Made by a program: the position numbers and the translations under genes
The notes under the pieces: generated by a model
The model's database searches: none
Told to the model about the DNA's origin: nothing
What the model saw: only the letters and a program-made list of their open reading frames with translations
Part shown: in pieces, positions 21,959 through 31,655 of the stretch
How the letters are laid out: every line of letters starts with the position of its first letter
Position numbering within the stretch: position 1 is the stretch's first letter
Assembly (NCBI GenBank): GCA_017848115.1
Contig: JAGAKZ010000080.1
Coordinates: 1-34,468, forward strand
Length of the DNA stretch: 34,468 nucleotides
Source: Oscillospiraceae bacterium
GTDB taxonomy: Bacteria; Bacillota; Clostridia; Oscillospirales; Ruminococcaceae
Direction of reading: 5' to 3'

Positions 21959-23266
21959 CTATTCTTTCCTTCTTATTTTAGAAATAAAGAAACCATCACT
22001 GTCAAATCTGTCTGAGCCCAATGTTACTTTATAACTGCCAAACGGCTCACCGTATTCCGTAAGAAACGGCACGCCTTCAAAATTTTTATTTTCACTCAAA
22101 AACTTATCAATGACATCATCATTTTCACGTCTGTTGAGTGTACATGTCGAATATACCAATTCGCCACCCACCTTCAGATAAGAAGCGGCATTTTTTAGTA
22201 TGGTATACTGAAGTTCAGGAAGTTCATCAAAACTTTCCGGAGTCTTGTAACGTATCTCAGGTTTTTTACGTATAACACCCACACCTGAACACGGAACATC
22301 ACAAAGTATCTTGTCCGCTCCTTCGTATCTGCTGTCGTGTGTACAAGCATCGCCGACTGTCGCCTTTATATTGTGAAGTCCCAGTCTGGATGCTCCATCT
22401 GAAATAAGCTTTACTCTATGCTCATGGATATCAAATGCATACACAGTACCCGTGTTTTCCATAAGCTGAGCTATGGTAAAAGCTTTACCTCCGGGGGCTG
22501 AACATAAATCAAGAACAATCTGATTTTTCAGAGGATCAAGCGCCATACAGGCAAACTGTGACGAAATATCCTGAACATGAAAATAACCTTTTTTAAACGC
22601 ATCAGTATTTGTAAGATTTCCTGAAGCGGCTTCAAAACACATAGGTATATTTTCCTTTGGTATTATCTTTATTTTTCCCATGCTAGCAAAAAGTGATTTT
22701 TCATCACAAGCAAGGCTGTTGTGTCTTAAATACACAGGCGTTTTTTCAAGTGAACGCGAAAGAAAAGCGTGTGTAAATTCATCACCATATCCGTTACAAA
22801 GCATATCAACTATTTCCTTGTTGACAGAATATGACACAGACATATTTTCTTTTTTATCAGAAGGCAATGCAACACTGTTTCCATCTCTTATAAAACGTCT
22901 GAGCACAGCATTTACAAATCCTGATGCACTGGACAATCTGAAGTTTCTGACAAGTTTTACTGCCTCATTTACTGCAGCATTATCCGGAACTGAGTCCATA
23001 TATTTTATCTGATATATACCTGTTCTCAAAATATTGAGTATCGTCATATCAAGTTTATTTATTCCTTTGGAACTATATGACGAAATAATATGATCAAGTG
23101 TTATTTTTCTTTCGACAACACCATAATAAAGCGTTGTTATAAATTTTTTATCACTTGATGACATCTCATTTTCTGAAAAAACATTATCAAGCAATATATT
23201 TGAGTATGCATCTTTTGTAAAAGTTCTGTTTAAAAGCTTTACAGTCTCTTTTCTGCAATTTATCAT
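21959..23266 (-). CDS. rsmB: 16S rRNA m5C967 methyltransferase RsmB
   Basis: A SAM-dependent methyltransferase. The 435-residue product has the NusB-like N-terminal RNA-binding domain (about 1-130, containing VVERKITLDHIISSYS and the conserved DNAAVNEAVKL) and the C-terminal Rossmann methyltransferase: DLCSAPGGKAFTIAQLM for SAM, CDVPCSGVGVIRKKPEIRY with the motif IV Cys, and VYSTCTLNRREND with the catalytic motif VI Cys. Length is normal. It lies 21 bases after fmt and one base before rlmN. GGAAAG precedes the ATG. Confidence 0.95.
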   Translation of the reverse strand: MINCRKETVKLLNRTFTKDAYSNILLDNVFSENEMSSSDKKFITTLYYGVVERKITLDHIISSYSSKGINKLDMTILNILRTGIYQIKYMDSVPDNAAVNEAVKLVRNFRLSSASGFVNAVLRRFIRDGNSVALPSDKKENMSVSYSVNKEIVDMLCNGYGDEFTHAFLSRSLEKTPVYLRHNSLACDEKSLFASMGKIKIIPKENIPMCFEAASGNLTNTDAFKKGYFHVQDISSQFACMALDPLKNQIVLDLCSAPGGKAFTIAQLMENTGTVYAFDIHEHRVKLISDGASRLGLHNIKATVGDACTHDSRYEGADKILCDVPCSGVGVIRKKPEIRYKTPESFDELPELQYTILKNAASYLKVGGELVYSTCTLNRRENDDVIDKFLSENKNFEGVPFLTEYGEPFGSYKVTLGSDRFDSDGFFISKIRRKE

Positions 23267-23287
23267 AAAAATCTGCTTTCCTGATTA

Positions 23288-24223
23288 TTATTGTTCTGAA
23301 CTGAGTACAGTTCCCTTTTCAATTTTGTTTCCTCTCAAAAAGTCCGCAACTTTAAGACGTTTTCCGCCCTCAGGCTGAACTTCTGTAAACTTTACGAGTT
23401 TTCCGTCACCGCATACAACCGTAAAATCAGATACACTTTCCACTGTGCCGGGTGTTTCTAAAGACGAACCTTCACCAAGCTCTGATCTGAAAACTTTCAG
23501 ACGTTTACCATTCATAAAAGCATAACCTGTTATAGCTCGTATCTTATTATGTATCTTATATGCCGGCTCACTGAAATCTATAAGCGACATATTTTTGGTT
23601 ATCATAGGTGAATACGTTGATTCTTCATCATTTTGCTTTTCACGTACAAGAGTACCATCACCGAGAGCTTTAATAGTTTCCAGAAGGACATCTGCACCTG
23701 CAGCTGAAAGACTATCATGAAGTTCGGAAAAAGTATCATTTTCACCGATAGCAACTTCTCGCTTTATGAGCATATCGCCTGTATCAAGCCCTTTGTCCAT
23801 GAGCATGGTGGTTATGCCGGTTACTTTTTCACCGTTTAAAATACACCACTGCATAGGAGCTGCGCCTCTGTATTTCGGAAGAAGCGAACCATGAACATTT
23901 ATACATCCGTGCTTTGGAATACTAAGTATTTCTTCGGGAAGTATCTGACCATATGCAACAACCACTATAACATCCGGTGATATTTTTTTTATAACTTCAA
24001 GAGCTTCCTGTGCATCTTCACCTTTTCTGAGTGAAGTCGGCTGATAAACATCTATTCCGCAGTTCTGAGCCGCAACTTTTACAGGAGTCGGGATCATCTT
24101 ATACCCTCTTCCTTTTGGTTTATCAGGCTGAGTAAATACTGCTTTTACGTTTTCTCCCGATTTCACAAGAGCCTCAAGACAAGGTACCGCAAAATCAGGT
24201 GTTCCCATAAAAATAATGTTCAA
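23288..24223 (-). CDS. fmt: Methionyl-tRNA formyltransferase
   Basis: Formylates initiator Met-tRNA using 10-formyl-tetrahydrofolate. The 311-residue protein starts NIIFMGTPDFAVPCLEAL and carries the transformylase motif HGCINVHGSLLPKYRGAAPM with the catalytic Asn-His-Asp set (NVHGSLLP; DKGLDTGDML), then a C-terminal OB-like domain (KNMSLIDFSEPAYKIHNKIR). The start codon is TTG at 24223, nine bases after GGAGG in the tail of def. The next ATG, at codon 6, would cut the first strand. It partners functionally with def, the adjacent upstream gene. Confidence 0.96.
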   Translation of the reverse strand: MNIIFMGTPDFAVPCLEALVKSGENVKAVFTQPDKPKGRGYKMIPTPVKVAAQNCGIDVYQPTSLRKGEDAQEALEVIKKISPDVIVVVAYGQILPEEILSIPKHGCINVHGSLLPKYRGAAPMQWCILNGEKVTGITTMLMDKGLDTGDMLIKREVAIGENDTFSELHDSLSAAGADVLLETIKALGDGTLVREKQNDEESTYSPMITKNMSLIDFSEPAYKIHNKIRAITGYAFMNGKRLKVFRSELGEGSSLETPGTVESVSDFTVVCGDGKLVKFTEVQPEGGKRLKVADFLRGNKIEKGTVLSSEQ

Positions 24224-24227
24224 AATA

Positions 24228-24686
24228 TTATTCCTCCGGTCTTACATATTCATCAACTATATCAATAAATAACTTTCCATCAAGATGATCTGTTTCGTGA
24301 CAAGCACATCTGCAGAAAATGCCTTCAAGTTTTTTTTCATAATAATTTCCGTTTCTGTCCTGTGCCTTAAGAGTACAACTGTAAGGACGTTTTACATATC
24401 CCCAGACATCAGGGCATGAAAGACAACCTTCAACATCTCTCTGTTCTCCCTCAGGATCACAAATTTCAGGATTTATAAGTTCTATATATCCCTCTCCTAC
24501 ATCAATTACAGCAATTCTTTTAAGTATCCCTACCTGTGGTGCTGCAAGTCCGTAGCCCTGTGCTTTATAAAGAGTTTCTTTCATATCATCGAGCAGTGTC
24601 CAGAGCTTTTCATCAAACTTTTCAACTGTTCTGCACTTTTTTCTGAGAACATCCTGTTCTTTGGTGACTATATTTCTAATTGCCAT
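24228..24686 (-). CDS. def: Peptide deformylase
   Basis: A metal hydrolase that removes the formyl group from nascent proteins. All three motifs are present in the 152-residue product: GLAAPQVGI (motif I), EGCLSCPDVWG (motif II, Cys metal ligand) and CHETDHLDGKLF (motif III, HExxH ligands, here HETDH). The short length and lack of a long insertion fit the class I bacterial enzymes. GAGGTG lies 8 bases before the ATG. It sits 11 bases after priA and four before fmt; the stop region contains the fmt ribosome site. Confidence 0.96.
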   Translation of the reverse strand: MAIRNIVTKEQDVLRKKCRTVEKFDEKLWTLLDDMKETLYKAQGYGLAAPQVGILKRIAVIDVGEGYIELINPEICDPEGEQRDVEGCLSCPDVWGYVKRPYSCTLKAQDRNGNYYEKKLEGIFCRCACHETDHLDGKLFIDIVDEYVRPEE

Positions 24687-24697
24687 TTTTTACACCT

Positions 24698-27160
24698 CTA
24701 TACTATTTCACCGTTTATGTCAGCATAAATACTGACATTTGAAAACTCACGGTATTCTGCGGTTTTTAAAAGAACTTTCCTTATAAAATCACGCAGTTCC
24801 TTATTATTTTTACATTTTATTATAAGTCGGTATCTGTACTTGTTATTTACCTTCGCAAGATGTGACTGTGCAGGCCCTAAAACCCTGAGCGGAAAATTTA
24901 CTTTCAGCTCTTTTACAAGATCCCGTACTATATGAAGTAAAGTATCTGCTGCAACTGCCGCCATCTTATCAGAAGTTGACGAAATTCCGATAGTACATAT
25001 ATCGCATATAGGAGGAAATATCATCGTCTTTCTCATAGACATTTCCTCTTCATAAAATCCCTCATAATTCTGTGCTGCAGCAAGACCAAGTACATAGTGG
25101 TCAGGCATAAACGTCTGCAAATACGCCCTTCCTTTTTTTCCACCACGCCCACTTCTGCCCGCAACCTGCGTTATGAGTGAAAATGTCCTCTCGTAGCTTC
25201 TGAAATCTCCTGAAAACAAAGATTTGTCAACCGACAGTATTCCCACAAGAGTTACATTCGGAAAGTCAAGACCCTTTCCTATCATCTGAGTACCGACCAT
25301 AATATCATATTTTCCGGCTGAAAAATCACTGAAATTTTTTTCATACGAATATCTTGAAAACGTTGTGTCAGCATCCATTCTCAAAATTTTAGCTTGAGGA
25401 AACAACTGTGAGAGCTGTTCTTCCATCTTCTGTGTACCAAACCCCATCTGCTTAAAGATGCGACTTCCGCACGAAGAACATTCATCGGGTTTACTTGTCG
25501 TACTTCCGCAATAATGACATATCAAAGAACCATTGACCTTGTGATATGTATAAGGAATACTGCAATTTTCACAATAAAGCGGTTTATTACACTCAGCACA
25601 TGTTATAAATGTATGGTATCCTCTGCGATTGAGAAGAAGTATGGTCTGTTCCCCTGCTTTGAGATTATATTCTATCTCGTGTACAAGTACCTCGCTGAAC
25701 TCACTCAGATTTCCATTGCTGCGCTCAATATTCATATCAACTATCTCAACATGAGGCAAAGCTGAACGATTAAATCTCTCTTTAAGTTCAAGGAGTTCAT
25801 ATACACCCTTTTTTGCATAATAATAACTTTCGAGAGAAGGCGTCGCAGAACCGAGAAGCAGAACACTTCCATGATGACTGCATCTTTTTTTTGCAACAGA
25901 TATGGCATTATAGCGTGGCGCACTGTCTGATTTGTACGAACGCTCACCTTCTTCATCAATAATTATTATTCCTATATTTTCAAGTGGTGCAAAAACTGCA
26001 CTTCTTGTTCCTATAACTATACGTGACATTCCTCGACTTATACGCTTATATTCGTCAAGTCTTTGCGAAAGTGAAAGATCACTGTGTATAACAGAAACTG
26101 TGCTGCCAAAAAGTCTGCGGAACCTCGAAACTATCTGAGGAGTCAGAGAAATTTCAGGGATCAACAGCATTGCTTGCTTACCGAGAAGCAGCGTTTTTTC
26201 TATAAGCTTTACAAAAACAGCTGTTTTTCCGCTTCCTGTAACACCATGAAGAAGAAAACATTTAGGAATGCTGTCATAAAGAGATTCTTCCACCTTGCTG
26301 TAGACAGTATTCTGTGCATCACTGAGTATCATTTTGCCCAGTTCATCCGGATCATAATCATCTGCCTCAGATGCGCTTAGATCTTCTACCTGAAATTCTT
26401 CAGCTATATTTGATTTGAGAAGATTTTTCACCACTGCGGTAGTAACATTACATATGTAACATACTTCTTTAACAGCCGCTGAACCGTTTTCTTCAAGTAA
26501 CTTTACAACTTGCTGCTGCTTTGGAGTTACCTTAAAATAGGTTTTATTTTTCACAAAATGATCAGTAAGCTTTATCATTTTTATAAACTTGTCAGCAATT
26601 TTTCTGTTGGTATGACTTACTTTTTTTATCACACCTTTTTGAAGAAGTGACTCTATTACCTTATTTTTTTCAGGACTAAGAGAACCGCTTATAACTTCAT
26701 CAAACTCTCGTCTGCTCTTTGCATTTTTCAAAAAACAAACTATATTAAGCTCCTCATCGGTAAGTGAACTATACATCGCACCGTCTGCAAGCTCATATTT
26801 TTCATTTACTGTTATATTCATTCCAGACGGAAGTATGGTCTTTATCGCATCGTAGTACGTACAAAAAGTATTTTCTTTGAGCCAGTAAACCATATCCATC
26901 ATTTCATCATTTATGACCGGTTCATGATCAACAACCGAAATAACCGGTTTGAGCCTCATATCAGGAACACACTCATCAACACTGAGTATAAGTCCGGCTC
27001 TTTTTCTCCCGCCACGTCCGAATGGTACTACAACACGCACTCCAGGAACAGCCGTTTCATAAAATTCTGAAGGAATCACATATGAAAACGGCTTGTCAAA
27101 AGAATACGCAACATTGTACACAGCTACCGTGGCAGTCCTGACCCTGCCATAGTTCTGCAT
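24698..27160 (-). CDS. priA: Primosomal protein N', replication restart helicase PriA
   Basis: A 3'-5' superfamily 2 helicase that reloads the replisome at stalled forks. The 820-residue protein has the 3' DNA-binding domain (VAVYNVAYSFDKPFSYVIPS), a winged-helix region, helicase Walker A LLHGVTGSGKTAVFVKL, motif II IIIDEEGERSYKSDSAPRY, LLGSATPSLESYY, a zinc-binding segment with paired CxxC motifs (CAECNKPLYCENC and further), and GTQMIGKGLDFPNVTLVG. The Walker B motif reads DEEG (G405) where DEEH is typical. The start ATG overlaps the rpoZ stop by one base (TGATG). coaBC, usually found between rpoZ and priA in Bacillus, is absent here. Confidence 0.96.
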   Translation of the reverse strand: MQNYGRVRTATVAVYNVAYSFDKPFSYVIPSEFYETAVPGVRVVVPFGRGGRKRAGLILSVDECVPDMRLKPVISVVDHEPVINDEMMDMVYWLKENTFCTYYDAIKTILPSGMNITVNEKYELADGAMYSSLTDEELNIVCFLKNAKSRREFDEVISGSLSPEKNKVIESLLQKGVIKKVSHTNRKIADKFIKMIKLTDHFVKNKTYFKVTPKQQQVVKLLEENGSAAVKEVCYICNVTTAVVKNLLKSNIAEEFQVEDLSASEADDYDPDELGKMILSDAQNTVYSKVEESLYDSIPKCFLLHGVTGSGKTAVFVKLIEKTLLLGKQAMLLIPEISLTPQIVSRFRRLFGSTVSVIHSDLSLSQRLDEYKRISRGMSRIVIGTRSAVFAPLENIGIIIIDEEGERSYKSDSAPRYNAISVAKKRCSHHGSVLLLGSATPSLESYYYAKKGVYELLELKERFNRSALPHVEIVDMNIERSNGNLSEFSEVLVHEIEYNLKAGEQTILLLNRRGYHTFITCAECNKPLYCENCSIPYTYHKVNGSLICHYCGSTTSKPDECSSCGSRIFKQMGFGTQKMEEQLSQLFPQAKILRMDADTTFSRYSYEKNFSDFSAGKYDIMVGTQMIGKGLDFPNVTLVGILSVDKSLFSGDFRSYERTFSLITQVAGRSGRGGKKGRAYLQTFMPDHYVLGLAAAQNYEGFYEEEMSMRKTMIFPPICDICTIGISSTSDKMAAVAADTLLHIVRDLVKELKVNFPLRVLGPAQSHLAKVNNKYRYRLIIKCKNNKELRDFIRKVLLKTAEYREFSNVSIYADINGEIV

Positions 27161-27381
27161 CAGATAATTTCTTCTTGTTCTTTATCTTCGGAATATTCAA
27201 CCAGTCTGTACTTTCCGCCTGCAAATTCTTCAACCGCAGTCTTTACCGGTTTTTCCTTTAAGATTTCATTTTTGTCATAGAGTTCATCAGCAATCTCTCT
27301 TGCTCTTTTTGCAACTCCGATAACAAGTGAATAATAACTTTCGTTTTTTGTGATAATCTGAGTAATAGCCGGTCTAAGCAT
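27160..27381 (-). CDS. rpoZ: RNA polymerase omega subunit
   Basis: A small core-assembly subunit. The 73-residue product has the family motif SYYSLVIGVAKRAREI, followed by a C-terminal stretch ending in EEFAGGKYRLVEY, typical of Firmicutes omega. The start (ATG 27381, GAGGTG upstream) overlaps the gmk stop by eight bases. The stop overlaps the priA start by one. Gene order gmk-rpoZ-priA is conserved. Confidence 0.93.
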   Translation of the reverse strand: MLRPAITQIITKNESYYSLVIGVAKRAREIADELYDKNEILKEKPVKTAVEEFAGGKYRLVEYSEDKEQEEII

Positions 27382-27979
27382 TTTCTAACACCTCATCAAT
27401 TAATTTGTTCTGATTTTCAGCTTTGAGTTTGTGAGCACGAATGACAGTTTTAAAATCATCTATTGCGTCTTCGAGTGCGCCGTTTACTACGATATAATCG
27501 TATTGCTTTGCAAATCCGATCTCATATGCGGCTTCGGAAACACGTTTTTCGATAACTTCTTCTGTTTCAGTGCCTCTTTTGAGAAGACGTCTTCTCAATT
27601 CTCCCACAGACGGAGGAGCGATAAAAATGAAAACTGCTTCAGGACATTTTTCCTTTATCTGCATAGCACCCTGTACTTCAATTTCCAGAATAACATTTTT
27701 ACCTTCTTCTATTTTTTCAAAAACCTTGTCTTTGGGAGTTCCGTAATAATTTCCGCAATATTCGGCATATTCAAGCATTCCGTCATTTTTTATAAGTTCC
27801 TCAAACTGTTCTCTTCCAAGAAAATGATAGTTCACACCATCTTCCTCACCGGGTCTTGGTGATCTTGTAGTAGCAGATACAGAATAATAATATCCCTCAT
27901 CTTTGAGAATCTCTGCAAGTATCGTTCCTTTTCCACAACCCGAAGGCGCAGAAACAACAATAAGAATGCCTTTATTCAT
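27374..27979 (-). CDS. gmk: Guanylate kinase
   Basis: Converts GMP and ATP to GDP and ADP. The P-loop reads [11 protein letters not shown], followed by [33 protein letters not shown] and [11 protein letters not shown], and the lid/C-terminal [16 protein letters not shown]. Starting at ATG 27979 (residues [14 protein letters not shown]) gives 201 residues, the normal length. The longer frame from 28051 would overlap remA by 80 bases. GAGGA lies about ten bases ahead of 27979. It overlaps the remA stop by eight bases. Confidence 0.96.
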   Translation of the reverse strand: MNKGILIVVSAPSGCGKGTILAEILKDEGYYYSVSATTRSPRPGEEDGVNYHFLGREQFEELIKNDGMLEYAEYCGNYYGTPKDKVFEKIEEGKNVILEIEVQGAMQIKEKCPEAVFIFIAPPSVGELRRRLLKRGTETEEVIEKRVSEAAYEIGFAKQYDYIVVNGALEDAIDDFKTVIRAHKLKAENQNKLIDEVLENA

Positions 27980-28229
27980 ATGTTTCAATTCCTCTCTCAT
28001 AATCACATCTCTGTGCAATAGTTTCAGGTTGCACAGCCGAAAGGACAACATGATCGCTGTCCATTATAAGTACTGCTCTGGTTCTTCTTCCGCAGGTAGC
28101 ATCTATAAGCATACCCTTGTCTCTTGAATCCTGAACAATTCTTTTGACAGGAGCTGATTCCGGACTGACAATAGATATAAGTCTTGAAGCCGAAACCATA
28201 TTTCCATATCCGATATTAATAAGTTTCAA
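27972..28229 (-). CDS. remA: RemA/DUF370 family DNA-binding regulator
   Basis: An 85-residue DUF370 protein. In Bacillus RemA activates biofilm matrix operons and osmoprotection genes by wrapping DNA around an oligomeric ring. Hallmarks are [40 protein letters not shown] and [18 protein letters not shown]. The start is TTG at 28229, with GCGAGG about 9-10 bases upstream; no nearer ATG fits the family start. Found between yicC and gmk as in most Firmicutes. Confidence 0.93.
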   Translation of the reverse strand: MKLINIGYGNMVSASRLISIVSPESAPVKRIVQDSRDKGMLIDATCGRRTRAVLIMDSDHVVLSAVQPETIAQRCDYERGIETYE

Positions 28230-28249
28230 TTTGTGAAAACCTCGCTCGT

Positions 28250-29128
28250 TTATTCAATATTCTGAACTTGTTCACGTATTTTTTCAATCTCTGATTTTAT
28301 ATCAATAACAACTTTTGTTATATCAAGACTCTGAACTTTTGAACCTATGGTATTTGCTTCTCTGTTCATTTCCTGTATGATAAAATCAAGTTTTCTTCCC
28401 ACTATATTCTCTGTTTCCAGCAAAGAACGGAACTGTGAGATATGACTTGAAAGTCTTACAGTTTCTTCATCAACAGCTGTCTTTTCAGAGAAAATCGCTG
28501 CTTCTGTAAGTATTCTCTGCTGATCGACTGACTGATCTGCAAGGAGCTCTGAAAGTCTAGAATAAAGCTTATCCATGTAAAGCTTTGTCATCTCAGGGGC
28601 AGCTTTTTCTATGTCGTATACCATCTTTTCAACAACATCAAGTCGTCCTGATATGTCATCTCTGAGTTTCTCGCCTTCAGCTTCTCTCATACTCAAAAAT
28701 CCGGCAACAGCTTTCTGTGCAACAACTTTGACGTCATTCCACACTGCATCAGTATCATCAACTGCTTTGGTAACTGTAAATATGTCCTGAAAACGCATTA
28801 TTCTTGAAAGTGACAAGTCATCCATAAGTCCGAGTTCCATATTTGCTTTACGCATGGCGTTGATATACTCACTTGCAAGGGCAGTATCGACCTCTATTTT
28901 GGTATCGCTTGCGGAAACATTTATTATAGTTACTGATATTTCCACTTTACCTCTTGATATGTTTTCCTGCACCAGTTTCTTGAGTGGTTCTTCCAGATAC
29001 GAATAAGCTCTGGGAACTTTTACATAATATTCGTTATAACGATGATTTACCGACTTTATTTCTACAAGGATATCCCTGCCGTTTACAAGTTCCCTCTCAC
29101 GTCCGTAGCCGGTCATACTTCTAATCAT
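28250..29128 (-). CDS. YicC/YloC family endoribonuclease
   Basis: A 292-residue protein with the family start [32 protein letters not shown] (N-terminal domain), and the C-terminal DUF1732 part with [20 protein letters not shown] ahead of KVQSLD. YicC proteins form a ring that cleaves RNA hairpins, as shown for the E. coli member; the target in this organism is unknown. First gene of the minus-strand cluster, just below a 17-spaced promoter at 29184-29212. GGGGG lies before the ATG at 29128. Length is typical. Confidence 0.93.
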   Translation of the reverse strand: MIRSMTGYGRERELVNGRDILVEIKSVNHRYNEYYVKVPRAYSYLEEPLKKLVQENISRGKVEISVTIINVSASDTKIEVDTALASEYINAMRKANMELGLMDDLSLSRIMRFQDIFTVTKAVDDTDAVWNDVKVVAQKAVAGFLSMREAEGEKLRDDISGRLDVVEKMVYDIEKAAPEMTKLYMDKLYSRLSELLADQSVDQQRILTEAAIFSEKTAVDEETVRLSSHISQFRSLLETENIVGRKLDFIIQEMNREANTIGSKVQSLDITKVVIDIKSEIEKIREQVQNIE

Positions 29129-29183
29129 TGAAATAAATTCCCCCCTGTCAACGAAAATACAATTACAATTTGCTCATTATATT

Positions 29184-29212
29184 ATTATAACACTCACACA
29201 CTAATAAATCAA
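29184..29212 (-). promoter_or_regulatory. Promoter of the yicC-remA-gmk cluster
   Basis: TTGATT (29207-29212) and TATAAT (29184-29189) on the minus strand, spacer 17. It is the likely main promoter of the housekeeping cluster and sits back to back with the aro promoter, 20 bases away. Confidence 0.75.
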
Positions 29213-29232
29213 GCTTTTTATAAGTTAATTGA

Positions 29233-29261
29233 TTGACATTTTTTTATTGACATATTATAAT
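29233..29261 (+). promoter_or_regulatory. Consensus promoter of the aro operon
   Basis: TTGACA (29233-29238) and TATAAT (29256-29261), spacer 17, perfect hexamers. About 66 bases of leader precede the aroB ATG. I see no attenuator hairpin or riboswitch in that leader. Confidence 0.88.
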
Positions 29262-29327
29262 TAAATTGTGTATCGCAAATATATCAGAAATGTATTTTTT
29301 GATGCACAGCGAAAGGATGAATATATT

Positions 29328-30386
29328 ATGAAAAAAATCACTGTAAAAACATCAGAACCGTACAATGTCCTCATTGAACAGGGGATATTGAATCAATGCG
29401 GAAAATTTATATCAGAAGTTGTAAATACCAAATATGCTGCACTTATAACCGATGACATAGTTGACAGTCTTTATTCGGAAACTGTTATAAAATCACTCAA
29501 CGAATATGGATTTACTGTTAAAAAGTATGTCTTCGAAAATGGAGAAAAATCAAAATGCACGCAAAATCTTAACAATATATATAATTTTCTTGCAGATAAC
29601 AATATAACACGAACAGACTGTGTAATAGCACTTGGCGGTGGTGTGGTAGGAGATATAACAGGATATGCTGCTGCGACATTTCTGCGTGGATTACCGTATA
29701 TACAGATTCCAACAACACTCCTTGCACAGATAGACAGTTCGGTAGGTGGAAAAACAGCAATAAATCTTCCATGCGGAAAAAATCTTGTTGGTGCATTCAA
29801 GCAGCCAAAACTCGTGCTGTGCGATCCATGTACTTTAAAAACCCTCTCGGACAAAATCGTATCTGACGGTATGGCTGAAGCGATAAAATACGGCATGATA
29901 CGCAGTCGTGAACTTTTTGATATCATAGCTTCGCACAATCTTTCAAACTATTTTGAACAGATCGATGATATCATCTACCGCTGTGTTTCAATAAAAAGCA
30001 ATATAGTTGAAAATGACGAATTTGACAAAGGCGAACGTATGCTTCTTAACTTCGGGCATACGCTTGGACACGCAGTGGAAAGCTACTATAACTACTCAAC
30101 CTATACACACGGCAGTGCTGTCGCTATAGGAATGAACATAATAACTTCGCAGGCAGTAAAACATGATATGTGTGATGAACTGATTTCCGATGTTCTGAAA
30201 AAAGTACTGACTGCATATAACCTTCCGCTTACATCGGATGCTGACATAAAAGATCTTATAGCACTGTGCAGTAACGATAAAAAATGCGAATCAAAATCAA
30301 TTAATGTAATTATCTGCAGTGATATCGGCATTTCTTACATAAATAAAATATCATTTGAAGAATTTTCAGCATTTATAAATGCATAA
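29328..30386 (+). CDS. aroB: 3-dehydroquinate synthase
   Basis: Second shikimate pathway step, NAD- and metal-dependent cyclisation of DAHP. The 352-residue product shows DCVIALGGGVVGDITGYAA, ATFLRGLPYIQIPTTLLAQ, DSSVGGKTAINL and the metal-binding NFGHTLGHAVE. I use ATG 29328 (MKKITVKTSEPYNV), with GAAAGGATG nine bases upstream. An in-frame GTG/TTG-type upstream start at 29268 would add 20 residues unlike the family and would overlap the promoter region. First gene of the aroB-aroA-aroC operon; aroA follows after 21 bases. Confidence 0.96.
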   Translation: MKKITVKTSEPYNVLIEQGILNQCGKFISEVVNTKYAALITDDIVDSLYSETVIKSLNEYGFTVKKYVFENGEKSKCTQNLNNIYNFLADNNITRTDCVIALGGGVVGDITGYAAATFLRGLPYIQIPTTLLAQIDSSVGGKTAINLPCGKNLVGAFKQPKLVLCDPCTLKTLSDKIVSDGMAEAIKYGMIRSRELFDIIASHNLSNYFEQIDDIIYRCVSIKSNIVENDEFDKGERMLLNFGHTLGHAVESYYNYSTYTHGSAVAIGMNIITSQAVKHDMCDELISDVLKKVLTAYNLPLTSDADIKDLIALCSNDKKCESKSINVIICSDIGISYINKISFEEFSAFINA

Positions 30387-30407
30387 AATAAGACAAGGAA
30401 GATTTTT

Positions 30408-31655
30408 ATGGACCTGACTATTACACCAAAAAAACTTTCGGGAAATGTAAATATTCCCGCTTCAAAAAGCATTTCACACCGTGCTCTCATATGTGCAGCT
30501 CTTGCAGACGGAATTTCTGAGATAAAAAATGTTACCATGTCAGAAGATATACACGCTACAATGGATGTTCTCACCAAACTTGGTGCATCTTTTACCGTAA
30601 ACGGAAACTGCATAACTGTAGCCGGCATGCACACACCCTCGGATAATGCTGTTCTTAACTGTAACGAAAGTGGTTCAACACTTCGTTTTATAATCCCTGT
30701 AGCTTGCGCTCTCGGAACAACATCAGAATTTCACGGAAAAGGAAGACTTCCACAACGTCCGATAAGTATTTATACACGTGAACTCTCCGATAAAGGCATC
30801 ACTTTTGATTACAACAACACTATGCCTTTTTCTGTAAGCGGAAAACTAACAGGCGGCGAATATCACATTGAAGGTGATATATCCTCACAGTTCATAACAG
30901 GTCTTCTGCTCGCCCTGCCTCTTTGTGAAAAAGATTCTGTAATAAAACTTACATCAACACTTCAGTCACGACCTTATGTTGATATAACTACCGATTGTCT
31001 GAGACATTTCGGAATACAGATTACCGAAACTGAAAATGAATATATCATAAAAGGAAATCAGAAATATCGTTCATGTAATTTTGATGTTGAAGCTGATTTT
31101 TCACAGGCAGCATTTTTTATAACCGCAAATGCAATCGGAAACAATATAAATATCGACAATCTTCCTGACCCTGCGCTCTCCGCACAAGGCGATAAGAAAA
31201 TCATTGAAATAGCGGAAAGTATATGCTATAATAAAAAGGCAGGCGTTTTTGAGGATATTACTATTGACGCTTCCGATATCCCCGATCTTGTACCGACTGT
31301 TTCTGTTCTTTGCTCACTTTCAGGTTGTCGCACTTTTATAACAAATGCGCAGCGACTCAGAATAAAAGAAAGTGACAGACTGGAAACAACTGCACAGATG
31401 ATAAATAATCTCGGCGGAAACGTTACTGTTACAGAAGACGGTCTTGTCATCATGCCTGTTGACAAATTTACAGGAGGGACTGTTGACAGTTTCAACGACC
31501 ACAGGATCGCTATGGCGGCAGCAATAGCTGCAAGCGTCGCAACAGGAAGAGTTTTTATTAAAAATTTTGATTCGATAAAAAAATCATATCCCGATTTTCT
31601 TACCGATTATAAAAAATTAGGAGGAACTGTGCAAAATGGCATCATTCTGGAATAA
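30408..31655 (+). CDS. aroA: 3-phosphoshikimate 1-carboxyvinyltransferase (EPSP synthase)
   Basis: Transfers enolpyruvyl from PEP to shikimate 3-phosphate. The 415-residue product begins with a short strand, then PASKSISHRALICAALADG, NCNESGSTLRFIIPVACALG, GDISSQFITGLLLALPL, RIKESDRLETTAQMI and FNDHRIAMAAAIAASVATG. The inhibitor-contact loop reads NESGSTLR rather than the NAGTAMR of enterobacterial class I enzymes, a form common in clostridia, so its glyphosate response may differ. AAGGAAGA precedes the ATG. It overlaps aroC by 20 bases. Confidence 0.95.
   Translation: MDLTITPKKLSGNVNIPASKSISHRALICAALADGISEIKNVTMSEDIHATMDVLTKLGASFTVNGNCITVAGMHTPSDNAVLNCNESGSTLRFIIPVACALGTTSEFHGKGRLPQRPISIYTRELSDKGITFDYNNTMPFSVSGKLTGGEYHIEGDISSQFITGLLLALPLCEKDSVIKLTSTLQSRPYVDITTDCLRHFGIQITETENEYIIKGNQKYRSCNFDVEADFSQAAFFITANAIGNNINIDNLPDPALSAQGDKKIIEIAESICYNKKAGVFEDITIDASDIPDLVPTVSVLCSLSGCRTFITNAQRLRIKESDRLETTAQMINNLGGNVTVTEDGLVIMPVDKFTGGTVDSFNDHRIAMAAAIAASVATGRVFIKNFDSIKKSYPDFLTDYKKLGGTVQNGIILE

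Noticed and set aside
27374-28051. Longer gmk form beginning at 28051
   Set aside because: It would overlap remA by 80 bases; the family start [14 protein letters not shown] at 27979 has its own ribosome site.
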